Origin: Hippophae tibetana
Taxonomy: Eukaryota; Streptophyta; Magnoliopsida; Rosales; Elaeagnaceae
Length of the DNA: 64,000 nucleotides
Direction: 5' to 3'
Assembly: GCA_037013495.1 (NCBI GenBank)
Contig: CM072805.1
Coordinates: forward strand, 11,628,601 to 11,692,600
The translations under genes were made by a program, and so were the position numbers. Of the stretch, positions 12,201 through 25,970 are shown one piece after another. The notes beneath the pieces are model-generated. The model worked only from the letters and a program-made list of their open reading frames with translations, had not been told where the DNA came from and did not search any database. The stretch's first letter is position 1. Each line of letters opens with the position of its first letter.

Positions 12201-13118
12201 GACCATTGAAATGAACTAATATTAACAATACGGTGTATTCAATTTTGTCATATAAGTATTATAAGGTCGAATCTTCCAAATCCCAATTGTGTAATGTTAA
12301 ATTCATGATTATGGACTTTTCGCAACCATAAATTGACTTCGTATCAATCAATGGTTGAAACTTATAAGGGGCATATTTTCATTTTTAATATTTAATTCAA
12401 TTTTTTAACGTTAGATTTACTTTATCTCAATTGTTTAATGTTAAAATTATGGCTATCGATTTTTGTCAACCATAGATAGACTATTTATTTGATAAGAATA
12501 GAAATTGAGGTGTATATTTACATATACTATATTTATTTGAATTTGAGTCAAATATGTACCATTCAAATGAACTAATACTAACAATACGGTGTATTCCATT
12601 TTGTCATATTAGTATGTTAAGGTCGAAGCTTCTAAATCCGAATTGTGTAATGTTAAATTCATGATTATGGACTTTTCTCATCCTTTAATTGACTTCATAT
12701 CAATAAATGCTTCAAACTTATAAGTGGCTTATTTGCATTTGTAATATTTAATTCAATATTTTAACGTTAGATTTACTTTATCTCAATTGTTTAATGTTAA
12801 AATTATGGCTATCCATTTTTGTCAACCATAGATAGACTATTTATTTGATAAGAATAGAAATTGATGTGTATATTTACATATACTATATTTATTTGAATTT
12901 GAGTCAAATACGGAAAATTCAAATGAACTAATATTAACAATACGGTGTATTCAATTTTTTCATATAAGTATGTTAAGGTCGAATCTTCTAAATCCCAATT
13001 GTGTAATGTTAAATTCATGATTGTGGACTTTTCTCAACCATAAATTGACTTTATATCAATAAATGGTTGAAACATATATGGTGCATATTTGAATTTGTAT
13101 TATTTAATTCAATTTTTT

Positions 13119-13129
13119 AACCATATGTT
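13119..13129. repeat. Variable dyad site, version centred on CATATG
   Basis: The third version at this position, AACCATATGTT, contains the palindrome CATATG with partly pairing flanks. It is linked to GGTGCATATTTGAATTTG or GGCTGAAACATGTAAG upstream and precedes most P-class monomers. First seen near 13.1 kb and absent from the first 13 kb that I read. Confidence 0.65.
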
Positions 13130-13524
13130 TAATTTATCTCAATTATTTAATGTTAAAATTATGGCTATCGATTTTTGTCAACCATAGATAGACTATTTAT
13201 TTGATAAGAATAGAAATTGAGGTGTATATTTACATATACTATATTTATTTGAATTTGAGTCAAATATGTACCATTTAAATGAACTAATATTAACAATACG
13301 GTGTATTCAATTTTGTTATATAAGTATTATAAGGTAGAATCTTCCAAATCCGTATTGTGTAATTATAAATTCATGATTATGGACTTTTCTCAACCATAAA
13401 TTGACTTCATATCAATAAATGGCTGAAACATGTAAGGTGCATATTTGCATTTGTATTATTTAATTCAATTTTTTAACCATATGTTTAATTTATCTCAATT
13501 ATTTAATGTTAAAATAATGGCTAT

Positions 13525-13552
13525 CGAATTTTTTAAAAAATATATCGACTAT
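13525..13552. repeat. P-class monomer start: T6A6 palindrome
   Basis: Where ordinary monomers read TCGATTTTTGTCAACC and then ATAGATAGAC, this class reads TCGAATTTTTTAAAAAAT and then ATATCGAC. The replaced stretch is the same length (19 bp) with seven differences, and it creates the perfect 14-bp palindrome ATTTTTTAAAAAAT, flanked on both sides by TCGA. Other copies (some with T5/A7 or T7/A5 tract changes) start near 16375, 16733, 22427, 25275, 25985, 26341, 37732, 38090, 39870, 40227, 42003, 42361, 44850, 45208, 50549, 50906, 52327, 52682, 58020, 58379, 60157, 60518, 62293 and 62651. From 25.9 kb onward they come in adjacent pairs 356 bp apart. Confidence 0.85.
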
Positions 13553-16500
13553 TTATTTGATAAGAATAGAAATTGATGTGTATATTTACATATACTATAT
13601 TTATTTGAATTTGAGTCAAATATGTACCATTCAAATGAACTAATATTAACAATACGGTGTATTGAATTTTGTCATATAAGTATTATAAGGTAGAATCTTC
13701 CAAATCCCTATTGTGTAATGTTAAATTCATGATTATGGACTTTTCTCAACCATAAATTTACTTCATATCAATAAATGGTTGAAACTTATAAAGCGCATAT
13801 TTGAATTTGTAATATTTAATTCAATATTTTAACGTTAGATTTACTTTATCTCAATTATTTAATGTTAAAATTATGGCTATCGATTTTTGTCAACCATAGA
13901 TAGTCTATTTATTTCATAAGAATAGAAATTGAGGTGTATATTTACATCTACTATATTTATTTGAATTTGAGTCAAATATGTACCATTCAAATGAACTAAT
14001 ATTAACAATACGGTGTATTCCATTTTGTCATATAAGTATGTTAAGTTCGAAACTTCTAAATCCCAATTGTGTAATGTTAAATTCATGATTATGGACTTTT
14101 CTCAACCATAAATTGACTTCATATCAATAAATGGTTGAAACATATATGGTGCATATTTGAATTTGTATTATTTAATTCAATTTTTTAACCATATGTTTAA
14201 TTTATCTCAATTATTTAATGTTAAAATTATGGCTATCGATTTTTGTCAACCATAGATAGTCTATTTATTTGATAAGAATAGAAATTGAGGTGTATATTTA
14301 CATCTACTATATTTATTTGAATTTGAGTCAAATATGTACCATTCAAATGAACTAATATTAACAATACGGTGTATTTCATTTTGTCATATAAGTATGTTAA
14401 GGTCGAAACTTCTAAATCCCAATTGTGTAATGTTAAATTCATGATTATGGACTTTTCGCAACCATAAATTGACTTCGTATCAATCAATGGTTGAAACTTA
14501 TAAGGGGCATATTTTCATTTGTAATATTTAATTCAATTTTTTAACGTTAGATTTACTTTATCTCAATTGTTTAATGTTAAAATTATGGCTATCGATTTTT
14601 GTCAACCATAGATAGACTATTTATTTGATAAGAATAGAAATTGAGGTGTATATTTACATATACTATATTTATTTGAATTTGAGTCAAATATGTACCATTC
14701 AAATGAACTAATACTAACAATACGGTGTATTCCATTTTGTCATATTAGTATGTTAAGGTCGAAGCTTCTAAATCCGAATTGTGTAATGTTAAATTCATGA
14801 TTATGGACTTTTCTCAACCATAAATTTACTTCATATCAGTAAATGGTTGAAACTTATAAGTGGCATATTTGCATTTGTAATATTTAATTCAATATTTTAA
14901 CGTTAGATTTTACTTTATCTCAATTGTTTAATGTTAAAATTATGGCTATCCATTTTTGTCAACCATAGATAGACTATTTATTTGATAAGAATAGAAATTG
15001 ATGTGTATATTTACATATACTATATTTATTTGAATTTGAGTCAAATATGTACCATTCAAATGAACTAATACTAACAATACGGTGTATTCCATTTTGTCAT
15101 ATCAGTATGTTAAGGTCGAATCTTCTAAATCCGAATTGTGTAATGTTAAATTCATGATTATGGACTTTTCGCAACCATAAATTGACTTCGTATCAATCAA
15201 TGGTTGAAACTTATAAGGGGCATATTTTCATTTTTAATATTTAATTCAATTTTTTAACGTTAGATTTACTTTATCTCAATTGTTTAATGTTAAAATTATG
15301 GCTATCGATTTTTGTCAACCATAGATAGACTATTTATTTGATAAGAATAGAAATTGAGGTGTATATTTACATATACTATATTTATTTGAATTTGAGTCAA
15401 ATATGTACCATTCAAATGAACTAATACTAACAATACGGTGTATTCCATTTTGTCATATTAGTATGTTAAGGTCGAAGCTTCTAAATCCGAATTGTGTAAT
15501 GTTAAATTCATGATTATGGACTTTTCTCAACCATAAATTTACTTCATATCAGTAAATGGTTGAAACTTATAAGTGGCATATTTGCATTTGTAATATTTAA
15601 TTCAATATTTTAACGTTAGATTTACTTTATCTCAATTGTTTAATGTTAAAATTATGGCTATCTATTTTTGTCAACCATAGATAGGCTATTTATTTGATAA
15701 GAATAGAAATTGATGTGTATATTTACATATACTATATTTATTTGAATTTGAGTCAAATACGGAAAATTCAAATGAACTAATATTAACAATACGGTGTATT
15801 CCATTTTTTCATATAAGTATGTTAAGGTCGAATCTTCTAAATCCCAATTGTGTAATGTTAAATTCATGATTGTGGACTTTTCTCAACCATAAATTGACTT
15901 TATATCAATAAATGGTTGAAACATATATGGTGCATATTTGAATTTGTATTATTTAATTCAATTTTTTAACCATATGTTTAATTTATCTCAATTATTTAAT
16001 GTTAAAATTATGGCTATCGATTTTTGTCAACCATAGATAGACTATTTATTTGATAAGAATAGAAATTGAGGTGTATATTTACATATACTATATTTATTTG
16101 AATTTGAGTCAAATATGTACCATTCAAATGAACTAATATTAACAATACGGTGTATTCAATTTTGTTATATAAGTATTATAAGGTAGAATCTTCCAAATCC
16201 CTATTGTGTAATGTTAAATTCATGATTATGGACTTTTCTCAACCATAAATTGACTTCATATCAATAAATGGCTGAAACATGTAAGGTGCATATTTGCATT
16301 TGTATTATTTAATTCAATTTTTTAACCATATGTTTAATTTATCTCAATTATTTAATGTTAAAATAATGGCTATCGAATTTTTAAAAAAATATATCGACTA
16401 TTTATTTGATAAGAATAGAAATTGATGTGTATATTTACATATACTATATTTATTTGAATTTGAGTCAAATATGTACCATTCAAATGAACTAATATTAACA

Positions 16501-16746
16501 ATACGGTGTATTGAATTTTGTCATATAAGTATTATAAGGTAGAATCTTCCAAATCCCTATTGTGTAATGTTTAAATTCATGATTATGGACTTTTCTCAAC
16601 CATAATTGACTTCATATCAATAAATGGCTGAAACATGTAAGGTGCATATTTGCATTTGTATTATTTAATTCAATTTTTTAACCATATGTTTAATTTATCT
16701 CAATTATTTAATGTTAAAATAATGGCTATCGAATTTTTTAAAAAAT

Positions 16747-19700
16747 ATATCGACTATTTATTTGATAAGAATAGAAATTGATGTGTATATTTACATATAC
16801 TATATTTATTTGAATTTGAGTCAAATACGGAAAATTCAAATGAACTAATATTAACAATACGGTGTATTCCATTTTGTCATATAAGTATGTTAAGGTCGAA
16901 TCTTCTAAATCCGAATTGTGTAATGTTAAATTCATGATTATGGACTTTTCTCATCCTTTAATTGACTTCATATCAATAAATGGTTCAAACTTATAAGTGG
17001 CATATTTGCATTTGTAATATTTAATTCAATATTTTAACGTTAGATTTACTTTATCTCAATTGTTTAATGTTAAAATTATGGCTATCGATTTTTGTCAACC
17101 ATAGATAGACTATTTATTTGATAAGAATAGAAATTGAGGTGTATATTTACATCTACTATATTTATTTGAATTTGAGTCAAATATGTACCATTCAAATGAA
17201 CTAATATTAACAATACGGTGTATTCCATTTTGTCATATAAGTATGTTAAGGTCGAAACTTCTAAATCCCAATTGTGTAATGTTAAATTCATGATTATGGA
17301 CTTTTCGCAACCATAAATTGACTTCGTATCAATCAATGGTTGAAACTTATAAGGGGCATATTTTCATTTGTAATATTTAATTCAATTTTTTAACGTTAGA
17401 TTTACTTTATCTCAATTGTTTAATGTTAAAATTATGGCTATCGATTTTTGTCAACCATAGATAGACTATATATTTGATAAGAATAGAAATTGATGTGTAT
17501 ATTTACATATACTATATTTATTTGAATTTGAGTCAAATATGGACCATTGAAATGAACTAATATTAACAATACGGTGTATTCAATTTTGTCATATAAGTAT
17601 TATAAGGTCGAATCTTCCAAATCCCAATTGTGTAATGTTAAATTCATGATTATGGACTTTTCGCAACCATAAATTGACTTCGTATCAATCAATGGTTGAA
17701 ACTTATAAGGGGCATATTTTCATTTTTAATATTTAATTCAATTTTTTAACGTTAGATTTACTTTATCTCAATTGTTTAATGTTAAAATTATGGCTATCGA
17801 GTTTTGTCCACCATAGATAGACTATTTATTTGATAAGAATAGAAATTGATGTGTATATTTACATATACTATATTTATTTGAATTTGAGTCAAATACGGAA
17901 AATTCAAATGAACTAATATTAACAATACGGTGTATTCCATTTTGTCATATAAGTATGTTAAGGTCGAATCTTCTAAATCCGAATTGTGTAATGTTAAATT
18001 CATGATTATGGACTTTTCTCATCCTTTAATTGACTTCATATCAATAAATGGTTCAAACTTATAAGTGGCATATTTGCATTTGTAATATTTAATTCAATAT
18101 TTTAACGTTAGATTTACTTTATCTCAATTGTTTAATGTTAAAATTATGGCTATCCATTTTTGTCAACCATAGATAGACTATTTATTTGATAAGAATTGAA
18201 ATTGATGTGTATATTTACATATACTATATTTATTTGAATTTGAGTCAAATACGGAAAATTCAAATGAACTAATATTAACAATACGGTGTATTCCATTTTT
18301 TCATATAAGTATTATAAGGTCGAATCTTCCAAATCCCAATTGTGTAATGTTAAATTCATGATTATGGACTTTTCGCAACCATAAATTGACTTCGTATCAA
18401 TCAATGGTTGAAACTTATAAGGGGCATATTTTCATTTTTAATATTTAATTCAATTTTTTAACGTTAGATTTACTTTATCTCAATTGTTTAATGTTAAAAT
18501 TATGGCTATCGATTTTTGTCAACCATAGATAGACTATTTATTTGATAAGAATAGAAATTGAGGTGTATATTTACATATACTATATTTATTTGAATTTGAG
18601 TCAAATATGTACCATTCAAATGAACTAATACTAACAATACGGTGTATTCCATTTTGTCATATTAGTATGTTAAGGTCGAAGCTTCTAAATCCGAATTGTG
18701 TAATGTTAAATTCATGATTATGGACTTTTCTCATCCTTTAATTGACTTCATATCAATAAATGGTTCAAACTTATAAGTGGCATATTTGCATTTGTAATAT
18801 TTAATTCAATATTTTAACGTTAGATTTACTTTATCTCAATTGTTTAATGTTAAAATTATGGCTATCCATTTTTGTCAACCATAGATAGACTATTTATTTG
18901 ATAAGAATAGAAATTGATGTGTATATTTACATATACTATATTTATTTGAATTTGAGTCAAATATGGAAAATTCAAATGAACTAATATTAACAATACGGTG
19001 TATTCCATTTTTTCATATAAGTATGTTAAGGTCGAATCTTCTAAATCCCAATTGTGTAATGTTAAATTCATGATTGTGGACTTTTCTCAACCATAAATTG
19101 ACTTTATATCAATAAATGGTTGAAACATATAAGGTGTATATTTGCATTTGTATTATTTAATTCAATTTTTTAACCTTAGGTTTAATTTATCTCAATTATT
19201 TAATGTTAAAATTATGGCTATCGATTTTTGTCAACCATAGATAGACTATTTATTTGATAAGAATAGAAATTGATGTGTATATTTACATATACTATATTTA
19301 TTTGAATTTGAGTCAAATATGGACCATTCAAATGAACTAATATTAACAATACGGTGTATTCAATTTTGTCATATAAGTATTATAAGGTCGAATCTTCCAA
19401 ATCCCTATTGTGTAATGTTAAATTCATGATTATGGACTTTTCTCAACCATAAATTGACTTCGTATCAATCAATGGTTGAAACTTATAAGGGGCATATTTT
19501 CATTTGTAATATTTAATTCAATTTTTTAACGTTAGATTTACTTTATCTCAATTGTTTAATGTTAAAATTATGGCTATCGATTTTTGTCAACCATAGATAG
19601 ACTATTTATTTGATAAGAATAGAAATTGATGTGTATATTTACATATACTATATTTATTTGAATTTGAGTCAAATACGGAAAATTCAAATGAACTAATATT

Positions 19701-22700
19701 AACAATACGGTGTATTCCATTTTGTCATATAAGTATGTTAAGGTCGAATCTTATAAATCCGAATTGTGTAATGTTAAATTCATGATTATGGACTTTTCTC
19801 ATCCTTTAATTGACTTCATATCAATAAATGGTTCAAACTTATAAGTGGCATATTTGCATTTGTAATATTTAATTCAATATTTTAACGTTAGATTTACTTT
19901 ATCTCAATTGTTTAATGTTAAAATTATGGCTATCCATTTTTGTCAACCATAGATAGACTATTTATTTGATAAGAATAGAAATTGATGTGTATATTTACAT
20001 ATACTATATTTATTTGAATTTGAGTCAAATATGTACCATTCAAATGAACTAATACTAACAATACGGTGTATTCCATTTTGTCATATTAGTATGTTAAGGT
20101 CGAATCTTCTAAATCCCAATTGTGTAATGTTAAATTCATGATTGTGGACTTTTCTCAACCATAAATTGACTTTATATCAATAAATGGTTGAAACTTATAA
20201 AGGGCATATTTGAATTTGTAATATTTAATTCAATATTTTAACGTTAGATTTACTTTATCTCAATTATTTAATGTTAAAATTATGGATATCGATTTTTGTC
20301 AACCATAGATAGTCTATTTATTTGATAAGAATACAAATTGAGGTGTATATTTACATCTACTATATTTATTTGAATTTGAGTCAAATATGTACCATTCAAA
20401 TGAACTAATATTAACAATACGGTGTATTCCATTTTGTCATATAAGTACGTTAAGGTCGAAACTTCTAAATCCCAATTGTGTAATGTTAAATTCATGATTA
20501 TGGACTTTTCTCAACCATAAATTGACTTTATATCAATAAATGGTTGAAACATATAAGGTGTATATTTGCATTTGTATTATTTAATTCAATTTTTTAACCT
20601 TAGGTTTAATTTATCTCAATTATTTAATGTTAAAATTATGGCTATCGATTTTTGTCAACCATAGATAGTCTATTTATTTGATAAGAATAGAAATTGGGGT
20701 GTATATTTACATCTACTATATTTATTTGAATTTGAGTCAAATATGTACCATTCAAATGAACTAATATTAACAATACGGTGTATTCCATTTTGTCATATAA
20801 GTATGTTAAGGTCGAAACTTCTAAATCCCAATTGTGTAATGTTAAATTCATGATTATGGACTTTTCGCAACCATAAATTGACTTCGTATCAATCAATGGT
20901 TGAAACTTATAAGGGGCATATTTTCATTTGTAATATTTAATTCAATTTTTTAACGTTAGATTTACTTTATCTCAATTGTTTAATGTTAAAATTATGGCTA
21001 TCGATTTTTGTCAACCATAGATAGACTATTTATTTGATAAGAATAGAAATTGATGTGTATATTTACATATACTGTATTTATTTGAATTTGAGTCAAATAT
21101 GGACCATTGAAATGAACTAATATTAACAATACGGTGTATTCAATTTTGTCATATAAGTATTATAAGGTCGAATCTTCCAAATCCCAATTGTGTAATGTTA
21201 AATTCATGATTATGGACTTTTCGCAACCATAAATTGACTTCGTATCAATCAATGGTTGAAACTTATAAGGGGCATATTTTCATTTTTAATATTTAATTCA
21301 ATTTTTTAACGTTAGATTTACTTTATCTCAATTGTTTAATGTTAAAATTATGGCTATCGATTTTTGTCAACCATAGATAGACTATTTATTTGATAAGAAT
21401 AGAAATTGAGGTGTATATTTACATATACTATATTTATTTGAATTTGAGTCAAATATGTACCATTCAAATGAACTAATACTAACAATACGGTGTATTCCAT
21501 TTTGTCATATTAGTATGTTAAGGTCGAAGCTTCTAAATCCGAATTGTGTAATGTTAAATTCATGATTATGGACTTTTCTCATCCTTTAATTGACTTCATA
21601 TCAATAAATGCTTCAAACTTATAAGTGGCTTATTTGCATTTGTAATATTTAATTCAATATTTTAACGTTAGATTTACTTTATCTCAATTGTTTAATGTTA
21701 AAATTATGGCTATCCATTTTTGTCAACCATAGATAGACTATTTATTTGATAAGAATAGAAATTGATGTGTATATTTACATATACTATATTTATTTGAATT
21801 TGAGTCAAATACGGAAAATTCAAATGAACTAATATTAACAATACGGTGTATTCAATTTTTTCATATAAGTATGTTAAGGTCGAATCTTCTAAATCCCAAT
21901 TGTGTAATGTTAAATTCATGATTGTGGACTTTTCTCAACCATAAATTGACTTTATATCAATAAATGGTTGAAACATATATGGTGCATATTTGAATTTGTA
22001 TTATTTAATTCAATTTTTTAACCATATGTTTAATTTATCTCAATTATTTAATGTTAAAATTATGGCTATCGATTTTTGTCAACCATAGATAGACTATTTA
22101 TTTGATAAGAATAGAAATTGAGGTGTATATTTACATATACTATATTTATTTGAATTTGAGTCAAATATGTACCATTTAAATGAACTAATATTAACAATAC
22201 GGTGTATTCAATTTTGTTATATAAGTATTATAAGGTAGAATCTTCCAAATCCGTATTGTGTAATTATAAATTCATGATTATGGACTTTTCTCAACCATAA
22301 ATTGACTTCATATCAATAAATGGCTGAAACATGTAAGGTGCATATTTGCATTTGTATTATTTAATTCAATTTTTTAACCATATGTTTAATTTATCTCAAT
22401 TATTTAATGTTAAAATAATGGCTATCGAATTTTTTAAAAAATATATCGACTATTTATTTGATAAGAATAGAAATTGATGTGTATATTTACATATACTATA
22501 TTTATTTGAATTTGAGTCAAATATGTACCATTCAAATGAACTAATATTAACAATACGGTGTATTGAATTTTGTCATATAAGTATTATAAGGTAGAATCTT
22601 CCAAATCCCTATTGTGTAATGTTAAATTCATGATTATGGACTTTTCTCAACCATAAATTTACTTCATATCAATAAATGGTTGAAACTTATAAAGCGCATA

Positions 22701-25490
22701 TTTGAATTTGTAATATTTAATTCAATATTTTAACGTTAGATTTACTTTATCTCAATTATTTAATGTTAAAATTATGGCTATCGATTTTTGTCAACCATAG
22801 ATAGTCTATTTATTTCATAAGAATAGAAATTGAGGTGTATATTTACATCTACTATATTTATTTGAATTTGAGTCAAATATGTACCATTCAAATGAACTAA
22901 TATTAACAATACGGTGTATTCCATTTTGTCATATAAGTATGTTAAGTTCGAAACTTCTAAATCCCAATTGTGTAATGTTAAATTCATGATTATGGACTTT
23001 TCTCAACCATAAATTGACTTCATATCAATAAATGGTTGAAACATATATGGTGCATATTTGAATTTGTATTATTTAATTCAATTTTTTAACCATATGTTTA
23101 ATTTATCTCAATTATTTAATGTTAAAATTATGGCTATCGATTTTTGTCAACCATAGATAGTCTATTTATTTGATAAGAATAGAAATTGAGGTGTATATTT
23201 ACATCTACTATATTTATTTGAATTTGAGTCAAATATGTACCATTCAAATGAACTAATATTAACAATACGGTGTATTTCATTTTGTCATATAAGTATGTTA
23301 AGGTCGAAACTTCTAAATCCCAATTGTGTAATGTTAAATTCATGATTATGGACTTTTCGCAACCATAAATTGACTTCGTATCAATCAATGGTTGAAACTT
23401 ATAAGGGGCATATTTTCATTTGTAATATTTAATTCAATTTTTTAACGTTAGATTTACTTTATCTCAATTGTTTAATGTTAAAATTATGGCTATCGATTTT
23501 TGTCAACCATAGATAGACTATTTATTTGATAAGAATAGAAATTGAGGTGTATATTTACATATACTATATTTATTTGAATTTGAGTCAAATATGTACCATT
23601 CAAATGAACTAATACTAACAATACGGTGTATTCCATTTTGTCATATTAGTATGTTAAGGTCGAAGCTTCTAAATCCGAATTGTGTAATGTTAAATTCATG
23701 ATTATGGACTTTTCTCAACCATAAATTTACTTCATATCAGTAAATGGTTGAAACTTATAAGTGGCATATTTGCATTTGTAATATTTAATTCAATATTTTA
23801 ACGTTAGATTTACTTTATCTCAATTGTTTAATGTTAAAATTATGGCTATCCATTTTTGTCAACCATAGATAGACTATTTATTTGATAAGAATAGAAATTG
23901 ATGTGTATATTTACATATACTATATTTATTTGAATTTGAGTCAAATATGTACCATTCAAATGAACTAATACTAACAATACGGTGTATTCCATTTTGTCAT
24001 ATCAGTATGTTAAGGTCGAATCTTCTAAATCCGAATTGTGTAATGTTAAATTCATGATTATGGACTTTTCGCAACCATAAATTGACTTCGTATCAATCAA
24101 TGGTTGAAACTTATAAGGGGCATATTTTCATTTTTAATATTTAATTCAATTTTTTAACGTTAGATTTACTTTATCTCAATTGTTTAATGTTAAAATTATG
24201 GCTATCGATTTTTGTCAACCATAGATAGACTATTTATTTGATAAGAATAGAAATTGAGGTGTATATTTACATATACTATATTTATTTGAATTTGAGTCAA
24301 ATATGTACCATTCAAATGAACTAATACTAACAATACGGTGTATTCCATTTTGTCATATTAGTATGTTAAGGTCGAAGCTTCTAAATCCGAATTGTGTAAT
24401 GTTAAATTCATGATTATGGACTTTTCTCAACCATAAATTTACTTCATATCAGTAAATGGTTGAAACTTATAAGTGGCATATTTGCATTTGTAATATTTAA
24501 TTCAATATTTTAACGTTAGATTTACTTTATCTCAATTGTTTAATGTTAAAATTATGGCTATCTATTTTTGTCAACCATAGATAGGCTATTTATTTGATAA
24601 GAATAGAAATTGATGTGTATATTTACATATACTATATTTATTTGAATTTGAGTCAAATACGGAAAATTCAAATGAACTAATATTAACAATACGGTGTATT
24701 CCATTTTTTCATATAAGTATGTTAAGGTCGAATCTTCTAAATCCCAATTGTGTAATGTTAAATTCATGATTGTGGACTTTTCTCAACCATAAATTGACTT
24801 TATATCAATAAATGGTTGAAACATATATGGTGCATATTTGAATTTGTATTATTTAATTCAATTTTTTAACCATATGTTTAATTTATCTCAATTATTTAAT
24901 GTTAAAATTATGGCTATCGATTTTTGTCAACCATAGATAGACTATTTATTTGATAAGAATAGAAATTGAGGTGTATATTTACATATACTATATTTATTTG
25001 AATTTGAGTCAAATATGTACCATTCAAATGAACTAATATTAACAATACGGTGTATTCAATTTTGTTATATAAGTATTATAAGGTAGAATCTTCCAAATCC
25101 CTATTGTGTAATGTTAAATTCATGATTATGGACTTTTCTCAACCATAAATTGACTTCATATCAATAAATGGCTGAAACATGTAAGGTGCATATTTGCATT
25201 TGTATTATTTAATTCAATTTTTTAACCATATGTTTAATTTATCTCAATTATTTAATGTTAAAATAATGGCTATCGAATTTTTTAAAAAATATATCGACTA
25301 TTTATTTGATAAGAATAGAAATTGATGTGTATATTTACATATACTATATTTATTTGAATTTGAGTCAAATATGTACCATTCAAATGAACTAATATTAACA
25401 ATACGGTGTATTGAATTTTGTCATATAAGTATTATAAGGTAGAATCTTCCAAATCCCTATTGTGTAATGTTAAATTCATGATTATGGACT
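16747..25490 (+). repeat. 25-monomer segment, copy 2
   Basis: Begins inside a monomer: the left part is P-class (T6A6 palindrome near 16733) and the right part continues as position 7846 does. This chimeric monomer is the crossover point, somewhere in the identical stretch from about 16749 to 16827. Copy 2 differs from copy 1 by few single-base changes, for example TCTTATAAATCC near 19750 where copy 1 has TCTTCTAAATCC. Beyond 25490 it continues with the monomer type found at 13740 and 22640, not the end of copy 1. Confidence 0.88.
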
Positions 25491-25970
25491 TTTCTCAACC
25501 ATAAATTTACTTCATATCAATAAATGGTTGAAACTTATAAAGCGCATATTTGAATTTGTAATAATTAATTCAATATTTTAACGTTAGATTTACTTTATCT
25601 CAATTATTTAATGTTAAAATTATGGCTATCGATTTTTGTCAACCATAGATAGTCTATTTATTTCATAAGAATAGAAATTGAGGTGTATATTTACATCTAC
25701 TATATTTATTTGAATTTGAGTCAAATATGTACCATTCAAATGAACTAATATTAACAATACGGTGTATTCCATTTTGTCATATAAGTATGTTAAGTTCGAA
25801 ACTTCTAAATCCCAATTGTGTAATGTTAAATTCATGATTATGGACTTTTCTCAACCATAAATTGACTTCATATCAATAAATGGTTGAAACATATATGGTG
25901 CATATTTGAATTTGTATTATTTAATTCAATTTTTTAACCATATGTTTAATTTATCTCAATTATTTAATGT
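21354..25970 (+). repeat. 8-monomer internal repeat in copy 2 (21.35-24.20 and 24.20-25.97 kb)
   Basis: Offset 2848 bp: 21710 with 24558 and 22778 with 25626, including the private TTTATTTCATAAG and TTAAGTTCGAAAC variants in the latter pair. The second unit runs further here than in copy 1 and stops near 25970, where a degenerate P-class start (GCTACCGAAG) replaces the expected monomer. Confidence 0.75.

Larger units (their letters stand above)
12453..15301 (+). repeat. 8-monomer (2848-bp) internal repeat within the 25-monomer segment
   Basis: Monomers starting at 12453 recur from about 15302 to about 16590 with the same order: a GAAGCTTC monomer, a TATC(C/T)ATTTTT monomer, a half B with ATATATGGTGCATATTTG, and GTTATATAAGTATTATAAGGTAG. 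The second unit is incomplete. The same structure is carried into copy 2 of the 8.9-kb duplication, so the 8-monomer event is older than that duplication. Confidence 0.7.
7846..16746 (+). repeat. 25-monomer segment (about 8.9 kb), copy 1
   Basis: Matches the following copy at an offset of 8901 bp, falling to 8900 bp after a single extra T near 14907. Landmarks: 8181 with 17082, 8893 with 17794, 9961 with 18862, 11379 with 20280, 11741 with 20642, 12809 with 21710, 13877 with 22778, 14233 with 23134, 15658 with 24558. Rare variants are shared, such as CTGTATTT near 12172/21073, GTACGTTAAGG near 11546/20447 and AATTGGGGTG near 11793/20694. The clear match ends near 16590, where this copy has two 1-bp indels and a different half B. 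Confidence 0.88.

Noticed and set aside
13529-13552. Transcription terminator (hairpin plus T-run) at the T6A6 palindrome
   Set aside because: The palindrome has no G/C-bearing stem, and there is no gene upstream. In a eukaryotic satellite it is better treated as an A-tract variant.
14040-14060. CENP-B box-like sequence around TTCGAAACTTC
   Set aside because: The CENP-B box needs TTCG followed at fixed spacing by A and then CGGG. The CGGG part is absent here and I saw no CGGG-containing match elsewhere in the consensus monomer.
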